Origin: DATBLE01 sp963791425
GTDB lineage: Bacteria; Actinomycetota; Thermoleophilia; Gaiellales; Gaiellaceae
Reading direction: 5' to 3'
Assembly: GCA_963791425.1 (NCBI GenBank)
Contig: CAWBSE010000004.1
Span: 248,001 to 312,000 of the forward strand
Length of the DNA stretch: 64,000 nt
The position numbers and the translations under genes were made by a program. Under the pieces are notes generated by a model. It was not told where the DNA came from and searched no databases. It saw only the letters and a list, made by a program, of their open reading frames with translations. Position 1 is the first letter of the stretch. Every line of letters begins with the position of its first letter. Shown here in pieces: positions 50,153 to 57,896 of this stretch.

Positions 50153-51886
50153 CTAGCGGACCCTTTCCTTGGCTTGCGCCGCCCATTTCTGGACCTGCTG
50201 CACGATCAGCGATTTGGGGCGGCGCAGGATCTCGGCGCCACGCATGCTGACCAGGAACTCCTCGGGGCCGTTGAACGCGCGCATCTTGACCGCGCCGGCG
50301 CCCACTCCGAGCAGCACGTGGGCGTCGGATCCGGCCCCCATCGTCAGGTCGTACTTGCGCGCGAAACGCAGCGCCTCGTCGTTGAAGCTCTCGCGGATCA
50401 GCCGCGCGTTGTAGACCTCGAAGACGTCGATGTCGGCCAGGTGCCGGTGCAGCGTGCGGGCGTCGGGGATCGCGTGCATGCGGTCGAAGGGGTGGGGGAG
50501 GTAGACGAGGCCGTCCTGCGCGCGGATCGCCGCGATCGTGTCGGCGAACGACAGTCCGCGCGGGATCTCCTCCCTGAGGAACAGGCCGATCACCTCGCCC
50601 TGGCCGTCGGTCTTCACCTCCTCGCCCGGGATGACCGTGAGCTTGCGGTGGCGGGCGAGCTCGGCCGCCTCCCGCGCGCCGCCGAACTTGTTGTGATCCG
50701 TCACGGCGATCGCGCCGAGGCCGATCGACTCGGCGTGGTCCAGCAGATCCTCCACCGGGATCGAGCAGTCGTGCGAGTACGACGTGTGCATGTGCAGGTC
50801 GCAGGTGATCCACGGGCGCCCGGCGAGCGGGTCGCCGTCGCGGCGGGCCGCGCGCCGGCGGCGGGCGAGCTCGCGGTAGAGGCGGTCGAGGTCGGCGGCG
50901 ACGTTCGCGAAGCTCTGGCGCTCCGCCGTCGCTCTCGCCCCGGCGCCGAGCGTGGCACGCAGGTCGCCGCTGTCGGCGAGCCGCGCGACGGCCGCGGCTG
51001 CGAGCTCGGGCTGGGCCTCGACGCCCGGCGGCTCGGCCGTGGCGAGGGCGCACGCGTCGGCCTCGAGCCGGACGCGCCGGCTGCCGTCGATCGCGGGGAC
51101 GAAGATCGAGGCGTCGCGAAGGATCGCCGCGCGCTCGGCGGCGTCGCGCCCCAGACGCGAGCGGACCCGGCCCACGAGCCGGCGCGGCACGTACGGCCGT
51201 CCGGACATCGGGCGTGTCCGCATCAGCACGAGCTCCCAGTCGGGCAGCTCGTCGAGCATCCGGATCACGCCGCGGGCGACGGGCCGCTCGAGGCCGCGCC
51301 ACTCGAGCACGATCTGCTTGCGCTTGCGTCCGGGCCGGAACGCCGAGCTGTCGACCCCGGGGGAGATGACGCGGTAGTCGCCGGGGAACCGCTCGTTGGC
51401 GGCCGCCGCCGTCGTCTCCGATGCTGCGACGAGTGCGTCGATCCGACCGAGCAGCCGCGCACGCTGGGCCTTGCCCGGCGGGTACCCGAGCCGTTCCGTC
51501 GAGAAGAAGCTCGCCACGGAGATCGTCTGCGCCGAGCGGAGCGCCAGGTACGAGAGGCTCGGCAGCCCGGGCTCGAACCCGTGGACGACGTCGAACCGCC
51601 CACGCGAGAGCGCGAACGTGAGGTTGGCGCGGCCGCCGACCGGGACGCCCATGCTGCTGCGCCGCGAGATCGGCACCGCCGGCCCGACGGCGATCACCTC
51701 GGCGTCGGCGGGATCGCCGAGCAGCGCGCGCCGGCCGTCGCGCAGGTCGGCCCCCCGGTTCGACGGCGCGAGCACGGTGACCGAGTGGCCGAGCTTCCGG
51801 AGCTCGTCGGCGACGCCCGCGACGTGATCGTTGACCTCGTGCGGCGCCGACCACGCGAACGGCGTGACCAGGCAGAGCCTCATCAC
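50153..51886 (-). CDS. Glycosyltransferase (GT4-like) fused to a PHP phosphoesterase domain
   Basis: 577 residues. Residues 1-355 look like a GT-B glycosyltransferase of the PimA/GT4 type: MRLCLVTPFAWSAPHEVNDH, the first Rossmann half, and FVPAIDGSRRVRLEADACAL in the donor-site half (Glu present, EAxA-like). Residues about 362-577 form a PHP domain with DLHMHTSYSHDCSI, TDHNKFGGA, VIPGEEVKT, LPHPFDR and GSDAHVLLG, all metal ligands intact. Neighbouring inositol-lipid genes suggest a glycolipid or inositol-derived substrate (inference). Confidence 0.85.
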   Translation of the reverse strand: MMRLCLVTPFAWSAPHEVNDHVAGVADELRKLGHSVTVLAPSNRGADLRDGRRALLGDPADAEVIAVGPAVPISRRSSMGVPVGGRANLTFALSRGRFDVVHGFEPGLPSLSYLALRSAQTISVASFFSTERLGYPPGKAQRARLLGRIDALVAASETTAAAANERFPGDYRVISPGVDSSAFRPGRKRKQIVLEWRGLERPVARGVIRMLDELPDWELVLMRTRPMSGRPYVPRRLVGRVRSRLGRDAAERAAILRDASIFVPAIDGSRRVRLEADACALATAEPPGVEAQPELAAAAVARLADSGDLRATLGAGARATAERQSFANVAADLDRLYRELARRRRAARRDGDPLAGRPWITCDLHMHTSYSHDCSIPVEDLLDHAESIGLGAIAVTDHNKFGGAREAAELARHRKLTVIPGEEVKTDGQGEVIGLFLREEIPRGLSFADTIAAIRAQDGLVYLPHPFDRMHAIPDARTLHRHLADIDVFEVYNARLIRESFNDEALRFARKYDLTMGAGSDAHVLLGVGAGAVKMRAFNGPEEFLVSMRGAEILRRPKSLIVQQVQKWAAQAKERVR

Positions 51887-51910
51887 CCCAGAGAGTAGTC
51901 ACGGTTCGCG

Positions 51911-51940
51911 TAGGGACAGACCCCGAGGGGTCTGTCCCTA
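51911..51940. repeat. Short palindromic repeat / terminator
   Basis: Perfect 14-bp arms TAGGGACAGACCCC (51911-51924) and GGGGTCTGTCCCTA (51927-51940) with a 2-base centre. The right edge includes the TAG stop of the inositol phosphate synthase gene (minus strand), and the GT-PHP gene begins 25 bp to the left. Confidence 0.75.
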
Positions 51941-53426
51941 CAGGCCGAACCGCGCTGCGGCTACGCCTTTGACGGCGACCTTGGTGGTCTTGCGCGTGTG
52001 CTGCTCGATGAAGCGCTCGGTGTTCTCGCGCGCGTCGTCGTCGCGGATCTGCACCGGCGGCGACTTCATCAGGTACGAGCTGGGCGCCTCGAGCGCGCCG
52101 GCGACGTTGTTGTTCATCGCCAGCTTGGCGAGGCGGACGGCGTCGATGACGATGCCGGCCGAGTTCGGGGAGTCCCAGACCTCGAGCTTCAGCTCCAGGT
52201 TCAGCGGGACGTCGCCGAACGACTTGCCCTCCATGCGGATGTACGCCCACTTCCGGTCGGTCAGCCACGGGACGTAGTCGGACGGGCCGACGTGCACGTT
52301 CCCCGGCGCCGAGGTCGTAGTCGAGCATCGACGTGACCGCGTTCGTCTTCGAGATCTTCTTCGACTCGAGGCGGTCGCGCTCCAGCATGTTCAGGAAGTC
52401 GGAGTTGCCGCCGACGTTCAGCTGCATCGTCCGGTCGAGATGAACGCCCCGGTCGCGGAACAGCGTGGTCAGGACGCGGTGGGAGATCGTCGCGCCGACC
52501 TGCGACTTGATGTCGTCGCCGATGATCGGGACACCGGCCTCCTCGAAGCGGCGCTGCCAGTACGGCTCGCGCGCGATGAACACCGGCATGCAGTTCACCA
52601 TCGCGCAGCCGGCGCTGAGGATCTGCTCGACGTACCACTTGGTCGCGTCCTCGGAGCCGACGGGGAGGTAGTTGATCACGACGTCGACCTTGCGCTCCTT
52701 GAGGATCCCGACGACGTCGTCGGTCTCGCCCGGCGCCTTCTCGACGACCTCGGAGAGGTACTTGCCGATGCCGTCGAGGGTCATGCCGCGGGAGACGGTG
52801 ACGCCGGTCTTCGGCACCTCGGCGAACTTGATCGTGTCGTTCGGGTGCGCCCAGATCGCCTCGGAGAGGTCGACCCCGACCTTGCCCTTGACGACGTCGA
52901 AGGCGGCGACGAACTCGATGTCGTCGATGTGGTACCCACCGAGGTCGACGTGCATGAGCCCCGGGACGAAGTCGTCCGGGTTCGCGTTCTTGTAGTACTC
53001 GACGCCCTGGAGCAGCGAGTTCGCGCAGTTGCCGACGCCGATGATCGCGACGCGGACCTTGTCCTTCGACGGAGCCTTGCCGTTCGACTTTCCGTTGGTG
53101 GAAGCCATTGGTTCCTTTCCATTGAGGCCGAGCCGCTCGGACAGCGTCCCGACGATGAGCTCGTTCACGTTCTGCCTGCGCTCGGCCGCGCGCCGGGAGA
53201 GCTTGTCCTTCAGCTCGGGAGGCATGCGCAGCAGCACCGATCCGCCGTCGCGGGGAGGGGAGCCCGTCCGGCCGCTCGGCTCGAACGGGACGGCGTAGCT
53301 CGCCGCAAGGTGACCGACCGTGACGTCGTTGAAGTTGCGCCCGGTCTCGCGGACTTCGTCGCCGAGCCGGCGCTTGAGCGCGGTCGGCATGCGGACGAAG
53401 ACATTCTTACGGCGCGGTGCTAGCAC
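51938..53426 (-). CDS. ino1: Ribbon-helix-helix domains fused to inositol-3-phosphate synthase, frameshifted
   Basis: From GTG 53426, residues 1-106 contain two RHH-like units (KNVFVRMPTALKRRLGDEVR and GGSVLLRMPPELKDKLSRRA). From residue 107 (internal ATG 53108 with its own GGAAAGGA) comes Ino1: VRVAIIGVGNCANSLLQGVE (NAD loop), VINYLPVGSEDATKWYVEQI, GDDIKSQVGATISHR, MQLNVGGNSDFLNML. One extra G at 52301-52304 breaks the frame after LDYDLGA; removing it continues to HVGPSDYVPWLTDRKWAYIR and the stop at 51938. It makes inositol-3-phosphate from glucose-6-phosphate. Either a fusion or two start points are used. Confidence 0.85.
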
Positions 53427-53461
53427 AGCAGTGATAGCACTTTAACACGGAGTGCTAGCAG
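53417..53461 (-). promoter_or_regulatory. Triple GTGNTAGCAC operator over the RHH-Ino1 start
   Basis: Three copies of a decamer: GTGCTAGCAC at 53417-53426, GTGATAGCAC at 53431-53440, GTGCTAGCAG at 53452-53461. The core TGCTAGCA is palindromic. Start-to-start spacing is 14 and 21 bp. The first copy contains the GTG start codon. Ribbon-helix-helix proteins bind tandem short palindromes, so autorepression by the fused N-terminal domains is plausible. Confidence 0.6.
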
Positions 53462-53471
53462 TTGTGAAGGC

Positions 53472-53849
53472 TCACTCCGGCGCAACGTTCCCGCCACACC
53501 GCTCGAGCGGGAAGTACTGGACCGTTTCGTCCTGGAGCAACGCGACGCAGTCGTTGTCGAGGTAGTCGTCGAGGAACCCGCCGCTGTGCACGATGCAGTG
53601 GTACATCCTCGACCGGCCGAGGTGGAAGGACGTCTTCTTGCAATCGACCTGGCCCGCCGTGACGCCCTTGTCCTGGGCCACCACACGTTCCAGATGAGAC
53701 GGCGCCCAGGGGCTCGTGAGGAGCCAGGCGGTCAGCCCTGCGAGCCCCAACCCGACGAGCGCCCACGCCGCGGCCGGCCGGAGCGCGTAGGCCGTTCCCA
53801 CCGTGGCGAGTGCCAGTGGGACGCCGAGCACGATGATCCAGAACGCCAT
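53472..53849 (-). CDS. Small membrane protein with cysteine-containing C-terminal domain
   Basis: 125 residues. Two hydrophobic segments (about 3-22 FWIIVLGVPLALATVGTAYA and 28-46) are followed by a soluble tail with four cysteines (GQVDCKKTSF, MYHCIVHSGG, NDCVALLQD, LERCGGN), probably two disulfides outside the membrane. It lies between the CDP-alcohol phosphotransferase and RHH-Ino1 genes on the same strand. No family recognised. Confidence 0.65.
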   Translation of the reverse strand: MAFWIIVLGVPLALATVGTAYALRPAAAWALVGLGLAGLTAWLLTSPWAPSHLERVVAQDKGVTAGQVDCKKTSFHLGRSRMYHCIVHSGGFLDDYLDNDCVALLQDETVQYFPLERCGGNVAPE

Positions 53850-53912
53850 GCGCTCGGCAGAGCCTGACGCGAAGTGGCCGGTCGCGACGTGGCGCGATGG
53901 GTCACTCGAGCG

Positions 53913-54533
53913 TCAGGCAGAGCCCTTGGCGCGCAACTGCTGCCGAACCGACCAGACGCGCTGTCCCACCGTGATCCACGCCGTCGCCGCGAGCAGGTAG
54001 ATCGCCCACTGCAGCCCGCCCCACGGCGCGAGCACGAGCCCGGCGGTGATCACGACCACCCGCTCGGCGCGGGAGCCGATGCCGACGTCGCCCTTCAGCC
54101 CGAGCGTCTCCGCCTTGGACCTCGTGTACGAGACGAGGAACGATCCGGCCAGCGCCGCGAAGGTGAAGAGGAACGCGGTCTCGTTGGCGTCGCGATAGAA
54201 GACGACGGCGATCGCGCCGAGCATGAACGCCTCGCCGATCCGGTCGGTGGTTGAGTCGAGGAACGCGCCGAACGTCGACGCCTTCCCGCCGGCGCGGGCG
54301 AGAGCGCCGTCCAGGATGTCCAGCACCGACCCGAGGACGAAGATCACCGCGCCGGCCCAGAAGTACAGCCACTCGTTGCGGTACTCGAAGTACACGACGA
54401 CCGAGGCGAGGATGCACAGCGACACGCCGGCCGCGGTCAGCATCGACGGCGTCACGCGCGTCCGCGCGAGGCCGGTCATCGAGCGGGATGCGATCCGGCG
54501 CGCCCCGTCGGTGTAGGTGGACTTGACGTCCAC
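53913..54533 (-). CDS. CDP-alcohol phosphatidyltransferase (probable phosphatidylinositol-phosphate synthase)
   Basis: 206 residues from GTG 54533, 11 bp after the PAP2 gene. Six helices with the signature LDILDGALARAGGKASTFGA then FLDSTTDR (DGxxAR...GxxxD...D), complete. Actinobacterial members join CDP-diacylglycerol to inositol phosphate or glycerol phosphate. Proximity to inositol-3-phosphate synthase favours phosphatidylinositol phosphate; the PgsA type cannot be excluded. Regions around the signature match the PIP-synthase length. Confidence 0.82.
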   Translation of the reverse strand: MDVKSTYTDGARRIASRSMTGLARTRVTPSMLTAAGVSLCILASVVVYFEYRNEWLYFWAGAVIFVLGSVLDILDGALARAGGKASTFGAFLDSTTDRIGEAFMLGAIAVVFYRDANETAFLFTFAALAGSFLVSYTRSKAETLGLKGDVGIGSRAERVVVITAGLVLAPWGGLQWAIYLLAATAWITVGQRVWSVRQQLRAKGSA

Positions 54534-54544
54534 GCGCGAAGGCG

Positions 54545-55306
54545 TCAGCCCGCTGCCGGGCTCGGGCTCGGACGCAGCAGCCGCAGGATCGACCGGCGGT
54601 AGATGACGAGCGCGGCGATCAGCGCGACGACGATCCCGGCGAGGATGTCGAGCCAGAAGTGGTTGCCGGTCGCCATCACCGCGAACCAGACCCAGAGCGG
54701 CCAGAGGAGCCACAGCGCCTTCGCCCACCAGTGGCGGCAGACAAGCGCCATCGACACGCCGACGATCAGCGCGTCGGCGGCGTGCAGGCTGGGCATCGCC
54801 GCGTACGGGTTCGCGGCGAGCTGGATGAGGCCGCTGCCGTGGTTGAGCGTCGCCATGTTCGAGAGCGTGTCCGGGAATCCGAACGTCGGGAACATCCGCG
54901 GCGGCGCGGTCGGGACGACCACGTAGCCGACGAGCCCGAGCAGGTTCGCGAGCAGGATCCAGTTCCGGAAGCGGGAGAACGCCGCGTGGCGCCGCAGGTA
55001 GACCCAGAGCAGCGCGAGCCCGACCACGGTGAACTCGGAGTTCCAGTACGTCCAGTTCACGAGCAGCACCAGGAAGTGCGACCCGGAGACGAGATTCGCC
55101 GCGGTCAGCTCGAACAGGTCGCCGACGTGCTCCTCGATCCGGATGACGCCGAGGCCGTTCTCGAATGCCTGCGTCGGGTTCCGGTCGGCGAATCCGCGCG
55201 CCACCTGGTAGAGGGCGAGGAAGCCGAACCAGATCGCCAGCTGCAGACCAAGGTCTGCCCATCCTCTGGGCAGATGACGGCGTCCGGCTGCGACTAGGGT
55301 GGTCAT
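54545..55306 (-). CDS. PAP2-superfamily membrane protein (inositol-phosphotransferase-like)
   Basis: 253 residues, about six helices. PAP2 motifs: PTAPPRMFPTFGFPDTL before the fourth helix, NPYAAMPSLHAADALIVGVS (motif 2, catalytic His) and MATGNHFWLDILAGIVVALI (motif 3, His and Asp). The form resembles the Aur1/Ipt1-like group, which transfers inositol or sugar phosphates between lipids, or dephosphorylates lipid phosphates. It is the first gene of the probable inositol-lipid operon. Confidence 0.85.
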   Translation of the reverse strand: MTTLVAAGRRHLPRGWADLGLQLAIWFGFLALYQVARGFADRNPTQAFENGLGVIRIEEHVGDLFELTAANLVSGSHFLVLLVNWTYWNSEFTVVGLALLWVYLRRHAAFSRFRNWILLANLLGLVGYVVVPTAPPRMFPTFGFPDTLSNMATLNHGSGLIQLAANPYAAMPSLHAADALIVGVSMALVCRHWWAKALWLLWPLWVWFAVMATGNHFWLDILAGIVVALIAALVIYRRSILRLLRPSPSPAAG

Positions 55307-55370
55307 AAGGCGTGCTCCCGCGCGGGCATGCGGATACTAACGTGCGGGCCCCCCGGAGTCATCCCCGGAT

Positions 55371-56372
55371 TCAACCGCCGATGTAGGACATCTCGACCTT
55401 GGGCAGGTCGACGGTGTTCTCCGAGCGGATCTCCGAGTAGCGGTCGGTTCGTCGTCCCCAGACCCGGCCGATCTCCGCGCCGAGCTCCTCGTCCGAGGCG
55501 CCGCCGCGCACCACGGCGCGCAGATCGTGGCCGCGGACGCCGAACAGGCACGTGTACAGGCGGCCCTCCGCCGACAGCCGCGCCCGCGTGCAGTCGCCGC
55601 AGAACGGCTCCGTCACCGACGCGATCACGCCGATCTCGCCGCTCCCGTCGCGGTAGCGCCACCGGCGCGCGACCTCGCCGCGGTAGTTCTCGTCGGCGGC
55701 CTCGAGCGGGAGCTCCTCGCCGACGAGCGCGACGATCTCCGCGGCCGGCACGACGTCGTCGAGCCGCCAGCCGTTCGAGTGCCCGACGTCCATGTACTCG
55801 ATGAACCGCAGGATGTGGCCGCGTTCGCGGAACAGCCGCGCCATCGGCAGCACGCTGTGCTCGTTCACGCCGCGCTTGACGACCATGTTCACCTTCACCG
55901 GCAGCCCGGCCGCGGCGGCCGCGTCGATCCCCTCGAGCACCCGCTGCACCGGGAAGTCGACGTCGTTCATCGACGTGAAGACGTCGTCGTCGAGCGAATC
56001 CAGGCTGACCGTCACGCGCCCGAGGCCCGCGTCGCGGAGCGCCTGCGCCTTCGCCGGCAGCAGCGCCCCGTTCGTGGTCAGCGTCAGGTCGAGCCCGTCG
56101 ATCGCAGCCAGCTTCTCGATCAGGCGCTCGAGGTCGCGCCGGACGAGCGGCTCGCCGCCCGTGATCCGGATCTTCTCGACGCCCTGCTCGACGAACGCGT
56201 AGGCCAGCCGCTCGATCTCCTCGAACGTCAGGAGCTCGCGCCGGTCGAGGAAGCGGTAGTCGCGGCCGAAGACCTCCTTCGGCATGCAGTAGACGCAGCG
56301 GAAGTTGCAGCGGTCGGTGACCGACACGCGCAGATCGCGCAGCGGCCGTCCGAGAGTGTCGACGACGCTCAC
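55371..56372 (-). CDS. moaA: GTP 3',8-cyclase, molybdenum cofactor synthesis
   Basis: 333 residues, GTG start. The radical SAM motif TDRCNFRCVYCMPKEVF (CxxxCxxC) and the second cluster FCGDCTRARLSAEGRLYTCL are complete, and the C-terminus ends in the GG needed for activity (SYIGG). KIRITGGEPLVRRDLERLIE binds SAM. It converts GTP to the cyclic intermediate of Moco synthesis. No other moa gene is nearby. Confidence 0.95.
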   Translation of the reverse strand: MSVVDTLGRPLRDLRVSVTDRCNFRCVYCMPKEVFGRDYRFLDRRELLTFEEIERLAYAFVEQGVEKIRITGGEPLVRRDLERLIEKLAAIDGLDLTLTTNGALLPAKAQALRDAGLGRVTVSLDSLDDDVFTSMNDVDFPVQRVLEGIDAAAAAGLPVKVNMVVKRGVNEHSVLPMARLFRERGHILRFIEYMDVGHSNGWRLDDVVPAAEIVALVGEELPLEAADENYRGEVARRWRYRDGSGEIGVIASVTEPFCGDCTRARLSAEGRLYTCLFGVRGHDLRAVVRGGASDEELGAEIGRVWGRRTDRYSEIRSENTVDLPKVEMSYIGG

Positions 56373-56399
56373 CCCCTCAGAGTAACGAGGAGGGAACCG

Positions 56400-56492
56400 A
56401 TGGTGCTCGACTCGAAGGGGCGCATCGTCGCGGCCGGATCGGCCTGGAACGGCGCGTCGTACGACATCGCCCTCTACCGGTGGCTCCCATAG
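56400..56492 (+). pseudogene. Orphan C-terminal delta-60-like repeat fragment
   Basis: A 30-codon frame with a well-placed GAGGAGGG: MVLDSKGRIVAAGSAWNGAS then YDIALYRWLP. This matches the end of delta-60 (beta-propeller-like) repeats, DxxGRIVVAGxxxxDFALxRY. Whole proteins have many such repeats, so this is probably the relic of a deleted gene, although the ribosome-binding site could still support a small product. Confidence 0.5.
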
Positions 56493-56559
56493 TCAGGTGT
56501 TCGACGGCGGAGACGACGACGTCGCGGTTCACGCTACGTGCCGTAGCTAGGGTCGGTGG

Positions 56560-57006
56560 GTGCCCGGGCTCGACGACTGGCTCCCGCAGTACGACCACCG
56601 CGAGTACCACGAGCGACTCGTTCCAGGCTCGCCGGGCGACGCGCTCGCGCGTGCACTCGCGTCGCCGGCGGCGCCCGACCGGCTCACCCGGACGCTGTTC
56701 CGGCTGCGAGGGCTCGACGATCGCGGACGATCGCTCGAGCAGCTCTTCTCGCCGCCCTGGGCCGAGCAGGTCGAGCGCACCGAGACGACGTTCGTCGCGC
56801 GGCTGAGCGAGACGCGGGTGCGGATCGTCTTCGACCTGCGCGCGCGGGCCGCCGAGGGCGGCTCCGTGCTCTCGACCGAGACGCGCGTCGCCGGCGGCGG
56901 GTGGCGGTTCCGCCTCTACTGGCTCGGCGTGCGGCCGTTCTCCGGGCTGATCCGCAGGCGCTGGCTGATCGCCGCGGCGAAGCGCCCGGCGGCTCCTTCC
57001 CCGTAG
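56560..57006 (+). CDS. SRPBCC/START-like hypothetical protein
   Basis: 148 residues, GTG start. The pattern LVPGSPGDALARALASPAAP, a run of helices, then alternating strands (FVARLSETRVRIVFDLRARA, GSVLSTETRVAGGGWRFRLY) and a terminal helix SGLIRRRWLIAAAKR resembles small SRPBCC ligand-binding proteins. No ligand can be suggested. Its last 91 bp overlap the convergent ATP-grasp gene. Confidence 0.65.
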   Translation: MPGLDDWLPQYDHREYHERLVPGSPGDALARALASPAAPDRLTRTLFRLRGLDDRGRSLEQLFSPPWAEQVERTETTFVARLSETRVRIVFDLRARAAEGGSVLSTETRVAGGGWRFRLYWLGVRPFSGLIRRRWLIAAAKRPAAPSP

Positions 57007-57773
57007 GCGAGGTACAGCGAGGGCTCAGCGATCTCGAGCTCGAGGATCGCGTCGCCCATCAGGTCGACGCGGCCGTACAGCAAGCCGGCGGGAGCGCACG
57101 CGAGCGCCGCCTCGGCGATCCGGCGCTCCCCCGGCGTTGCGTCGGCCGGGCCGAGCTCCTCGTCGAGGAAGAAGACGTCACGGTCGCCCGCGGCGGGGAG
57201 GGGCACGTGCCGACGGACGGCGTGGGAGTACGCACCGTCGATGTAGACGAGCGCCTTCTCCTCGAGGTCGCCGAGGTACGGCTGCACCATCGCGGTGCGG
57301 CCCTCGGCGTGGATCCGGGCGGTGAGCGTTCGGGCGGCGTCGAGCTCGCCGGCCTCGAAGCGCGCCGAGCTGCGCCCGCCGGCCGAGACCGCGGGCTTGA
57401 CGACGAACGGCCCCGGCGGCGGCTCGAGCTCGCCCCCCGGCTCGACGAACGCCGTCGGTACGATCGGCACCCCGGCGGCCGCGAGGTCGGTCAGGTACCG
57501 CTGCTTGTCGGTGTTCCAGTCGAGCACCTCGAGCGGGTTGAGCACGCGTGGCACGGACGCGGCCCAGGTGAGGAACGTGCCGCGCCGCTCGGCGTAGTCC
57601 CAGGTCGACCGCGGAAGGACAAGGTCGAAGCGCGACCAATCGACCGCCGGGTCGTCCCAGACCGCCGGCCCGGCGCCGACCCCGAGCGCGCCGAGCGCCG
57701 CGACCAGCGGCGCACAATCCTCGTCGCCATCCGGGATCTCGGAGGAGGTGGCGAGCGCGACGCGCCGCCTCAT
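56916..57773 (-). CDS. ATP-grasp (RimK/glutathione-synthetase-like) ligase
   Basis: 285 residues. The N-terminal preATP-grasp part (DWSRFDLVLPRSTWDYAERR, LNPLEVLDWNTDKQRYLTDL) precedes the ATP-grasp fold: GPFVVKPAVSAGGRSSARFE (ATP-binding Lys), MVQPYLGDLEEKALVYIDGA and the Mg site in YGRVDLMGDAILELEIAEPS. It probably joins a carboxylate to an amine; the partners are unknown. The last 30 residues overlap the SRPBCC gene on the other strand. Confidence 0.85.
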   Translation of the reverse strand: MRRRVALATSSEIPDGDEDCAPLVAALGALGVGAGPAVWDDPAVDWSRFDLVLPRSTWDYAERRGTFLTWAASVPRVLNPLEVLDWNTDKQRYLTDLAAAGVPIVPTAFVEPGGELEPPPGPFVVKPAVSAGGRSSARFEAGELDAARTLTARIHAEGRTAMVQPYLGDLEEKALVYIDGAYSHAVRRHVPLPAAGDRDVFFLDEELGPADATPGERRIAEAALACAPAGLLYGRVDLMGDAILELEIAEPSLYLAYGEGAAGRFAAAISQRLRISPENGRTPSQ

Positions 57774-57777
57774 CGGG

Positions 57778-57800
57778 ACATGTCAGGGGTCTGACCCCTG
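57778..57800. repeat. Short palindromic repeat
   Basis: CAGGGGTC-T-GACCCCTG (57784-57800), preceded by ACATGT. It lies immediately upstream of the ATP-grasp start. Same core as the copy at 57866-57896. Confidence 0.7.
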
Positions 57801-57865
57801 CGGTGTCGATTGTGCGCCACTTCATCCACAACTTGGCTCAACCATGCCGCGCATCGTCCGGTTCG

Positions 57866-57896
57866 GACATGGCAGGGGTCTGACCCCTGTCATGTC
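57866..57896. repeat. Short palindromic repeat abutting an aminopeptidase stop
   Basis: GACATG-G-CAGGGGTC-T-GACCCCTG-T-CATGTC, a 31-bp palindrome. Its right edge touches the TAG stop (57896-57898, minus strand) of the first M29 gene, so it may end that transcript. Confidence 0.75.

Noticed and set aside
49784..51898. 704-codon plus-strand frame
   Set aside because: Antisense to the GT-PHP and glycosylase genes, with the biased composition of a shadow frame and no family match.
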